Shown here: in pieces, positions 1 to 5,500 of the stretch | Position numbering within the stretch: the stretch's first letter is position 1 | How the letters are laid out: each line of letters starts with the position of its first letter | DNA from: Methanocorpusculum sp. | GTDB taxonomy: Archaea; Halobacteriota; Methanomicrobia; Methanomicrobiales; Methanocorpusculaceae | Length of the DNA stretch: 7,999 nt | Direction of reading: 5' to 3' | Assembly: GCA_029987245.1 (NCBI GenBank) | Contig: DALTWG010000064.1 | Coordinates: 1-7,999, forward strand | The notes under the pieces: model-generated | The model's input: the letters and a program-made list of their open reading frames with translations, nothing else | What the model was told of the DNA's origin: nothing | The model's database searches: none | Translations under genes and position numbers: made by a program

Positions 1-4
1 CTCC

Positions 5-1981
5 TTACCTCCCCTCCACCATCTCCGCCAGCACCTCAGATAACCTCCCCGCATCAACCGGCTTGCCCACATGCGCATTCATCCCCGCCTCAAACGCATT
101 CCTCTTATCCTCCTCAAACGCATTCGCCGTCATCGCAACAACCGGTATCTTCAGATACTCCCCGCCTAACGCCCGAATCTCCCTTGTCGCCTCATACCCG
201 TTCATAACCGGCATCTGCACATCCATTAATACACAGTCGAAATACACCGGCCCCTTTTCCTTTACCAGCGCAACCGCAGCAAGCCCGTCCTCCGCCGACT
301 CAACCGCAAGCCCCATATCGGTTAAAATATCCGTCGCAATCTCACGGTTCAGCTCATTATCCTCAACCAGCAGAACCCGCCTGCCGCAAAGCACCTCCGG
401 CCGCGCTGTCGCCGCCGACGCCGCCGCCGGCTTCGCCGCAACCGGCATAACCGACTCCGCAAACGAAAGCACCACCTCAATCGACGTACCGACACCCTGC
501 TTTGACGAAACAGAAATCATGCCCCCCATCAAATCCACCAGCCGTTTCACAATACTCATGCCAAGACCCGTGCCCTCGATTTTACTCACCGTGCTGGACT
601 CCTCACGACTGAACGCATCGAAAATCGTTGCCGCAAACTCCGGACTCATCCCGATACCCGTGTCCGCAACGGTAAATTTGTACACATGCATTTTATCCGC
701 TGCGGCTGCATCCGCACCCGCATCCGCACCCGCATCCGCGCCCGCATCCGCGCCCGCATCCGCGGCCCCGGACCCGGCCGCGCCCGCCGCCGTCTCGCCG
801 CCGTCCGCCAGCTCCTCCATCGAAAACGTAATTTTTCCCCCTTCCGGCGTGTACTTAACCGAATTGCTTAAGATATTTAAGAGAATCTCGTTCAAATGCA
901 GCACATCCGCAAGAACAACCGGATGCAGAGGCGGCGTAATTTTTTCCACCACCTCAATACTCTTGCGCACCGCCGATTCACGAATCATCCCCGCAAGATT
1001 TACCGCATTCTCCACCAGATTCACCGGCTTTGTCTCGATAACCGTCTTCCCCGCCTCGATGCGCGACATATCCAAAATATTGTTGATTAAATCAAGCAGA
1101 TGCCTTCCCGAAGCGCTGATTTTACCCAGCGCATCCTGCACGCGCTTTTTGTCATCCGGATACTTCTGCGCAATCGCCGTAAAACCGAGAATGGCATTCA
1201 TCGGCGTGCGGATATCATGACTCATATTGAACAAAAACGCAGTTTTTGCCGCATTTGCCGCTCTGGTCTCTTCCAGGGCTTTTTCCAGCTCCGCATTTTT
1301 CTTTTCCAGACTGTAGCTGAGATACGATATGACCACCATCATTAATCCAACGGTAAATCCCATCGAATAGAACGGCGCATCCGGGAATTTCAGCTGCAAA
1401 AGACCGGTCAGAATCGGAATGAAAGCCGTCAGAATCCCCAGACCCCGCCAGGTACTCTTTGCCCCTCTGGTTTTTATCAGGATAATAGTGGACAGCAGTG
1501 CAATCAATGCGTAGCCGGTCAGCTGGAAATAGAATAAAATCGTGCGGTGCATTCCGGTCACGTACTCGCCGGTTTCCGTGATATAAAAGACCTGGCCGGT
1601 GAATATGTTGAGCAGAATAAGGACAAGCGGCACGACGAGAATAATAATCCGCAGAAGTTTGAGCAGGATACTTTTGTAAGTACGTTGTCCAAGCGCGCAG
1701 GCAAAAAATCCAGTCCAGGCAAACACAGCGACAGATGCCATCGTATGAAACATCGTGGAAACGACAAAATACGCCGACTGTCCAAACGTCAGCGGGTCCG
1801 CGGCAACAACGCCCCAGATGCCGTCGGCAAGGAAAAATATGAGCAGCGGCACTAAAAAGAGGATTGCCGCCTTGCGGAAGGTTCTGTCATCTTCAGGGAT
1901 GATGGCATAGCCTTTCCAGCCGATGCCCGCGGCACAAATCAGGCAGATAAAGGCGGTTGCTGCATAGTATATGTCGGTCAT
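5..1981 (-). CDS. Hybrid sensor histidine kinase/response regulator with seven-TM N-terminus
   Basis: This is a membrane sensor kinase of 658 residues. About seven hydrophobic segments occupy residues 5-223, with no obvious extracellular ligand domain. A short coiled-coil linker follows (225-247). The HisKA domain has its phospho-acceptor His at H255 in SHDIRTPMNAI. The HATPase_c domain shows the N box (N369, N373), G1 box DTGIGM (440-445) and G2 box GTGLGM (470-475). A C-terminal receiver domain (about 535-655) has acidic residues E540/D541, phospho-acceptor D587 in MDVQMPVMNG, T618 and K640. All catalytic residues are present, so it should be active, passing phosphate internally from H255 to D587. 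No HPt domain or DNA-binding output is visible here, so the downstream partner lies elsewhere. An Ala/Gly/Asp low-complexity insert sits at about 397-430, between the N and G1 boxes. The signal sensed is unknown. The SHDIRTPMNAI-type motif resembles kinases of gut Firmicutes more than typical methanogen kinases (inference). The ATG start at 1981 sits behind a suitable TATA box; no clear Shine-Dalgarno site is seen. Confidence 0.92.
   Translation of the reverse strand: MTDIYYAATAFICLICAAGIGWKGYAIIPEDDRTFRKAAILFLVPLLIFFLADGIWGVVAADPLTFGQSAYFVVSTMFHTMASVAVFAWTGFFACALGQRTYKSILLKLLRIIILVVPLVLILLNIFTGQVFYITETGEYVTGMHRTILFYFQLTGYALIALLSTIILIKTRGAKSTWRGLGILTAFIPILTGLLQLKFPDAPFYSMGFTVGLMMVVISYLSYSLEKKNAELEKALEETRAANAAKTAFLFNMSHDIRTPMNAILGFTAIAQKYPDDKKRVQDALGKISASGRHLLDLINNILDMSRIEAGKTVIETKPVNLVENAVNLAGMIRESAVRKSIEVVEKITPPLHPVVLADVLHLNEILLNILSNSVKYTPEGGKITFSMEELADGGETAAGAAGSGAADAGADAGADAGADAGADAAAADKMHVYKFTVADTGIGMSPEFAATIFDAFSREESSTVSKIEGTGLGMSIVKRLVDLMGGMISVSSKQGVGTSIEVVLSFAESVMPVAAKPAAASAATARPEVLCGRRVLLVEDNELNREIATDILTDMGLAVESAEDGLAAVALVKEKGPVYFDCVLMDVQMPVMNGYEATREIRALGGEYLKIPVVAMTANAFEEDKRNAFEAGMNAHVGKPVDAGRLSEVLAEMVEGR
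708..767. repeat. Five tandem 12-bp units inside the kinase ATP-binding domain
   Basis: Five consecutive 12-bp units occur: GCATCCGCACCC twice, GCATCCGCGCCC twice, then GCATCCGCGGCC. They lie within the kinase gene. Read on the minus strand, each unit encodes a four-residue Gly-Ala-Asp-Ala step. The unit length is a multiple of three, so gain or loss of units keeps the frame. This is a coding minisatellite that probably varies in copy number between strains. Confidence 0.9.
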
Positions 1982-2030
1982 AGGTACAGGATATTTTTAT
2001 AGTATGAGTAATAAGTATAGGTTGTATTCA

Positions 2031-2044
2031 TATTTATAAATATA
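2031..2044 (-). promoter_or_regulatory. Candidate TATA box for the histidine kinase
   Basis: The stretch tatttataaatata is nearly symmetric and matches an archaeal TATA box. It is centred about 56 bases upstream of the kinase ATG. A start of transcription about 25 bases downstream would leave a leader of roughly 30 bases. This is by pattern only; the AT-rich gap offers other choices. Confidence 0.4.
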
Positions 2045-2087
2045 GTCTTTCCCGACTCCCCTTGCGCATGAGGCAGGAAAATTTGTC

Positions 2088-2117
2088 TTTTAAACATTAA
2101 AAGCGCCTTGTTTATTA
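2088..2117 (+). promoter_or_regulatory. Candidate promoter of the cobT-like operon
   Basis: TTTTAAACATTAAAA begins at 2088, and a weaker TTTATTAC lies at 2110-2117. The first would give a leader of about 25 bases before the ATG at 2144. The second would give an almost leaderless message. Either placement argues that translation starts at ATG 2144 and not at the in-frame TTG at 2108. No Shine-Dalgarno sequence precedes 2144. Confidence 0.35.
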
Positions 2118-2143
2118 CGCAAAACCGCCAATATTACCTGTAT

Positions 2144-3151
2144 ATGACATTTGTATCCGCCCGCGCCGAATTTGCATGCGAGTCGCCTCTGTTTGCCCTC
2201 ATCCTTTCAAATTCCGTAGTATCCATGATTCCCGGCGTTTCCGGCGCCGGAGAAGACCCTGAGTCCAGTTTATATGTTCCCCCGCTTGACGCCGAATTAA
2301 TTATCAACGGCGAACTCTCCGGCGACTTAACCCCGAACACGCCGACAGGATGCCCCACGCCTGCCTCCATCACTCTTTCGATGATGGACTTAATCGGCAT
2401 GAAACCGCTGTTAATCGCCGCCGGCCTCAATAAAGAGGTAATCGTGCCTCACATGAACCTCGGCGAGAAAGCAGGCGGCGACCCGCGCGAGGGAAGCGCC
2501 GTGCCCAACGCCCGCGCCCTTTTTGAAAAAGGCCGCTGGATTGGCGAATTTCTTTCCCAGTCGCACGACCTGCTTGTCCTCGGCGAATGTCTTCCGGGCG
2601 GGACCACCACCGCGCTATGCGTGCTTCGCGCGCTCGGCTATAATGCCAAAGTGAGCAGCGCCCAGATAACCAACCCGGTCGCGCTCAAAGAAGAGATTGC
2701 GGCAAAAGCGGTTGACCTTGTCAAAAAAGCGGGAATTACCGACCCGCTTGACATCGCCGCAGAAATCGGCGACCCCATGATGCCGGTTGCAGCAGGCATT
2801 GCCGAAGGATTCCGCGGAAAACTCTTCCTTGCGGGCGGAACCCAGATGCTTGCAGTAGCTGCCGTATGCGCCGCGCTTGGAAATCCTGTGCCCGACGTGG
2901 TTACCACAACCTATGTATACAACGATGCGTCAGCCTCCTTTAAGGAAACCGCGGCCGCAATCGGAGCGGATTCCTATTTCGTCGACCCGGAGTTTGCAAG
3001 CATCGGACATCCCGGACTTGCGCGGTATGCGCAAGGAGAAATCAAGGAAGGTTCCGGCGCGGGCGGGGCGATGTTTCTTGCATCCATTCTCGGATTTACC
3101 CCCGAACAGATTCGCACTTCCATCCGTGAACACGTGACACGCTACAACTGA
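2144..3151 (+). CDS. cobT: CobT-like nicotinate-nucleotide:base phosphoribosyltransferase (archaeal type)
   Basis: This family moves the ribose-phosphate of nicotinate mononucleotide onto the lower-ligand base to give an alpha-riboside phosphate, used in assembly of the cobamide nucleotide loop. The protein has 335 residues from ATG 2144, close to the usual ~350 of the archaeal family (TIGR00303 type). Visible landmarks are the N-terminal PLFALILSN and IPGVSGAGEDPE (about 15-40), the glycine-rich GECLPGGTTTALCVL (147-161), GDPMMPVAAGI (209-219), LAGGTQMLAV (229-238) and the C-terminal GHPGLARYAQGEIKEGSGAG. E302 in the last motif corresponds to the region of the catalytic Glu of bacterial CobT (inference from the EGSGA motif). 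It is first in an overlapping operon: its TGA shares one base with the next ATG. A TTG at 2108 would add 12 residues, but they do not look conserved. The exact base accepted cannot be told from sequence. Confidence 0.85.
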   Translation: MTFVSARAEFACESPLFALILSNSVVSMIPGVSGAGEDPESSLYVPPLDAELIINGELSGDLTPNTPTGCPTPASITLSMMDLIGMKPLLIAAGLNKEVIVPHMNLGEKAGGDPREGSAVPNARALFEKGRWIGEFLSQSHDLLVLGECLPGGTTTALCVLRALGYNAKVSSAQITNPVALKEEIAAKAVDLVKKAGITDPLDIAAEIGDPMMPVAAGIAEGFRGKLFLAGGTQMLAVAAVCAALGNPVPDVVTTTYVYNDASASFKETAAAIGADSYFVDPEFASIGHPGLARYAQGEIKEGSGAGGAMFLASILGFTPEQIRTSIREHVTRYN

Positions 3152-3678
3152 TGCTCGAAGACGACCTGAAAAAAAGCGGATTTCGCTGCCGGATGTGCGC
3201 AAAATGCTGCAGCGGCCCTGATAACGAAGTTATGGTATCGCCGGACGAAATCGATGTGCTTTGCCGCGCATCGGGCCTTGCATTCAGCGAAATCGCCGGG
3301 CCGTACCCCGAGTGGCTCCCGAAAAAAGGCGGCCGTTTTACACTTGGCTGGGTTTTGCGCCGCGGAAAAGACGGCAACTGCATGTTTTTGGAAAACGGGC
3401 GCTGCCGGTATTATCAGGTCCGCCCGCATATCTGCCGTACGTATCCTTTTATGCTGAATGAGGGCAAACTTCTAATTTCCGAATGCGACGGCATCTGCGA
3501 AGCAAACGCGCCCCTCTCCGACGGCGAGGCAAAAGAACTTGCCCGCGCCCTGCGCGACCGCGAGGCGGCGGAAGCCGCCGAGGCACAGGCCACCGCGGTG
3601 CAATATCAAAAAAATAGTAATATCACAGGTACAACAATTATCTACGACAGCCGCGGAGCACATATAATTAATGACTGA
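3151..3678 (+). CDS. YkgJ-type CxxCxxCC zinc/iron-binding cluster protein
   Basis: This is a 175-residue soluble protein with the signature CRMCAKCC (C13, C16, C19, C20) of the YkgJ/UPF0153 family. Further cysteines follow at C77 and C85 (GNCMFLENGRC), C95 (RPHICRTYPF), C112 and C116. The CxxCxxCC, the later C-x7-C and the RPxxCRxYPF motif are typical of this family, which is thought to bind zinc or an iron-sulfur cluster; no precise reaction is established. The start ATG overlaps the upstream stop by one base (TGATG), so it is probably made by translational coupling; no separate ribosome site is seen. After an Ala/Glu-rich helix (about 128-150) there is an unusual AT-rich tail, QYQKNSNITG onward, that looks unlike the rest and may encode little of importance. 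The gene end overlaps traB by eight bases. The link with CobT might suggest metal handling, but that is speculation. Confidence 0.8.
   Translation: MLEDDLKKSGFRCRMCAKCCSGPDNEVMVSPDEIDVLCRASGLAFSEIAGPYPEWLPKKGGRFTLGWVLRRGKDGNCMFLENGRCRYYQVRPHICRTYPFMLNEGKLLISECDGICEANAPLSDGEAKELARALRDREAAEAAEAQATAVQYQKNSNITGTTIIYDSRGAHIIND
3611..3658 (+). promoter_or_regulatory. Possible internal promoter and ribosome site for the TraB gene
   Basis: Just before the TraB start the sequence turns AT-rich inside the end of the upstream gene. AAAATAGTAATATC (3611-3624) could serve as a TATA box, giving a transcript starting near 3645. GGAG at 3655-3658 is a weak ribosome site 12 bases before ATG 3671. This is pattern-based, and the gene could equally be read only from the upstream promoter. 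Confidence 0.25.
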
Positions 3679-4936
3679 AATACATCTTGTAGGTACAGCA
3701 CATGTATCTCAGAAAAGCATAGAAGAAGTACGGGCGACAGTTGACGCAGTCAATCCCGACGTCATCGCAGTGGAACTTGACGTAGGGCGCGCAAATACCC
3801 TGCGCAAAAAAATGCGCGAGGAAGCAGGCGGCGCGGCAGAAGAGGAAAAAGCCCCCGAGGTAAAATCCCTGCTGAAAGGTAATTTCACCGTGATGATAGT
3901 ACAGTGGCTTTTGGCCTATGTGCAGCGCAAAATAGGGTTCAATGTCGGCGTGGAGCCGGGCTCGGAAATGGTTGAGGCAATGAAAATTGCCGAAGAGCGC
4001 CATATTCCGCTTTTGTTAATCGACCGGGACATCAATATCACCATCGGGCGCTTCTGGGGCTGCATGAAATTTACCGAAAAGGTAAAACTCATCTGGGTGC
4101 TCATGAAATCGGTCTTCGGTCTTGACGGCGACGATACCGATGAAATCGACGGTGTCACCGTCGACCAGATGACAAGCCCGGACATCATCGAGATGGCGCT
4201 TGAAGAGTTTCACAAGTTTACTCCGGGCGGGGCAAAAGCGCTCATCGATGAGCGGGATGCCTATCTTGCGCACGGGGTAATCAATATCGAGCAGTCAAAC
4301 TTCGAGCGCGCGGTTGTTGTCCTTGGCGCAGGACATCTTCCGGGAATTGCACGCTTCCGGGAAAACCCGGACACTCTTCCGCCGATGAAAGACCTCACCC
4401 AGCTGCCGAAAAAGTTCCCGTGGGGCAAACTGATAGGCGGACTTGTTATCTTCATGTTCGCCGTGATTATTTTAGCCATCGCCTTTTCCGGGGCAACGGA
4501 TTTGCTCATCTGGGCAATCATCTGGTGGGTTGTTGTAAACGGCGTGCTTGCAGGGATTGGGACATTAGTTGGCCGCGGTCACCCGCTTGCCGCCGCTACC
4601 GCGGCAGGCCTTGCGTGGATGACCTCGTTAAACCCGTTCCTTGCCTGCGGCTGGTTTGCGGCTCTGGTTCAGGCAAAGTTCACGCCGCCGCACGGCAGCG
4701 ATTTCAAGGCAATCGGCAAGGCGGAAAGTCTCAAAGAGATGTGTTCGGTGCCGCTGTTTCGCATTCTCCTGGTTGCGGCCTGCGCCAACATCGGCAGCAT
4801 CCTTGGAACGGTGTGTTTCTTTGTCTTCTTAACACCGGTCTTAGGTGTCAGCGTGGATGCGATGAAAGACCTGCTCATTCAGGGTTTTGTCAACCTCTGG
4901 AACTTCATAATCTCCCCGTTTGCGGGGCTTTTCTAA
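3671..4936 (+). CDS. traB: TraB/PrgY (TIKI-like) family membrane protein
   Basis: A 421-residue protein. The N-terminal soluble domain opens with HLVGTAHVS (G8-x2-H11) and VAVELD-like IAVELD with E35. The second GxxH is in LGAGHLPGI (G219-x2-H222). These paired GxxH motifs plus the Glu are the hallmark of the TraB/TIKI/PrgY superfamily, for which metal-dependent protease activity has been shown in animal TIKI proteins and proposed for others; the archaeal substrate is unknown. The C-terminal part (about 253-421) has several membrane helices, with the family-typical TSLNPFLACGWFAALVQAKF (319-338, key residues NPF and GWFAALV). A charged Glu/Lys-rich stretch at 47-65 and an Asp-rich loop at 150-160 are probably surface loops. 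The short start overlaps the preceding gene by eight bases, making it the third gene of the operon. The enterococcal TraB/PrgY members reduce peptide pheromone activity; that role should not be assumed here. Confidence 0.88.
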   Translation: MTEIHLVGTAHVSQKSIEEVRATVDAVNPDVIAVELDVGRANTLRKKMREEAGGAAEEEKAPEVKSLLKGNFTVMIVQWLLAYVQRKIGFNVGVEPGSEMVEAMKIAEERHIPLLLIDRDINITIGRFWGCMKFTEKVKLIWVLMKSVFGLDGDDTDEIDGVTVDQMTSPDIIEMALEEFHKFTPGGAKALIDERDAYLAHGVINIEQSNFERAVVVLGAGHLPGIARFRENPDTLPPMKDLTQLPKKFPWGKLIGGLVIFMFAVIILAIAFSGATDLLIWAIIWWVVVNGVLAGIGTLVGRGHPLAAATAAGLAWMTSLNPFLACGWFAALVQAKFTPPHGSDFKAIGKAESLKEMCSVPLFRILLVAACANIGSILGTVCFFVFLTPVLGVSVDAMKDLLIQGFVNLWNFIISPFAGLF

Positions 4937-4939
4937 CGG

Positions 4940-4980
4940 TGTCGTCCCGGATTTTTCCGGGGTAACACGATATCTTTATC
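4940..4980 (+). terminator. Hairpin after the TraB gene
   Basis: CCCGGA (4946-4951) and TCCGGG (4956-4961) form a six-pair stem with a TTTT loop, starting ten bases after the stop codon. Flanking GTGT/ACAC (4939-4942 and 4965-4968) can extend it imperfectly. A pyrimidine-rich tatctttatct follows. It fits the end of the first operon, although archaeal termination relies more on T-runs than hairpins. Confidence 0.4.
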
Positions 4981-4989
4981 TCCTATTAT

Positions 4990-5003
4990 AACCAAATTAT
5001 ATA
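4990..5003 (+). promoter_or_regulatory. TATA box and BRE of the LSm-L37e-PurF operon
   Basis: AACCAAATTATATAG fits an archaeal BRE plus TATA box. Transcription would start about 25 bases on, near 5023-5027, leaving a leader of about 30 bases. A good ribosome site, AGAGGT at 5041-5046, stands seven bases before the LSm ATG. Confidence 0.55.
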
Positions 5004-5053
5004 GCACTCATCAGCAGAGTTACAGAACTCCATGAGAGTAAGAGGTATTCCTT

Positions 5054-5281
5054 ATGACTAAACGACCACTGGAAATTTTAGATCAGGTACTTAACCGCCA
5101 GCCGGTAATCATTTCGCTCAAAGGCGGAAGAGAAATTCGTGGAGTTCTTCAGGGCTACGATGTTCACATGAACCTGGTTCTCGACAAAGCTGAGGAAGAG
5201 GGGGAAAACGGCGTTGTGCGCCTCGGCACGTTAATTGTGCGCGGCGACAATGTCATTTACATTTCCCCGTCGGTAGAATAA
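5054..5281 (+). CDS. Archaeal Sm-like (LSm) RNA-binding protein
   Basis: A 75-residue protein, the normal length for an archaeal LSm. The Sm1 motif spans about 16-46 and includes the RNA-binding loop D36-V-H38-M-N40. The Sm2 motif is IVRGDNVIYI (61-70). Such proteins form heptameric rings that bind U-rich RNA and take part in RNA processing and turnover. The acidic loop EEEGENG (47-53) joins the two motifs. The start is fixed by a strong ribosome site (AGAGGT, 5041-5046). It lies 19 bases ahead of the L37e gene; this LSm-L37e pairing is widely conserved in euryarchaea (general knowledge), which supports both calls and co-expression with the ribosome. Confidence 0.95.
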   Translation: MTKRPLEILDQVLNRQPVIISLKGGREIRGVLQGYDVHMNLVLDKAEEEGENGVVRLGTLIVRGDNVIYISPSVE

Positions 5282-5300
5282 ACTGAGGTGAATTAAACAA

Positions 5301-5474
5301 ATGGCAAAAGGCACTCCTTCAATGGGTCTGCGCAACAAGCACTCCCACATTATCTGCCGCCGCTGTGGAAAGCAGTCTTTCCATGCACGCAAAGGCGTTT
5401 GTTCCGCATGCGGATTCGGCAAGTCCTCCAAGATGCGGAAATACGACTGGATTAAGAAAGCAGCAGATAACTAA
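5301..5474 (+). CDS. rpl37e: Ribosomal protein L37e
   Basis: This 57-residue gene is easily missed because of its size. Translation gives a basic protein opening MAKGTPSMGLRNKHSH, with a zinc ribbon of C19-x2-C22 (CRRCGKQSFH) and C34-x2-C37 (CSACGFG), then a Lys/Arg-rich tail ending KKAADN. All four zinc ligands are present and the length is normal for archaeal L37e. It belongs to the large ribosomal subunit and binds rRNA. A GAGGTG ribosome site at 5285-5290, ten bases before ATG, sets the start. It lies between the LSm and purF genes with gaps of 19 and 26 bases, so it is probably part of one transcript. Confidence 0.96.
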   Translation: MAKGTPSMGLRNKHSHIICRRCGKQSFHARKGVCSACGFGKSSKMRKYDWIKKAADN

Positions 5475-5500
5475 GCAAGCAGATAAAAATCAGGTATATT

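Noticed and set aside
63..1220. A long plus-strand open frame of 385 codons opposite the kinase gene
   Set aside because: It is a shadow of the kinase codons in a GC-rich gene. It is Ser/Ala/Pro-rich low-complexity text with no family signature, while the minus strand carries complete kinase and receiver motifs.
2108..2143. TTG 2108 as start of the CobT-like gene
   Set aside because: The 12 added residues match nothing familiar, and likely TATA elements lie at or just before this TTG, placing transcription start downstream of it. ATG 2144 is preferred.
5032..5061. Nine-codon open frame in the LSm leader overlapping its start
   Set aside because: Very short, no ribosome site of its own, and the strong AGAGGT site inside it serves the LSm ATG.
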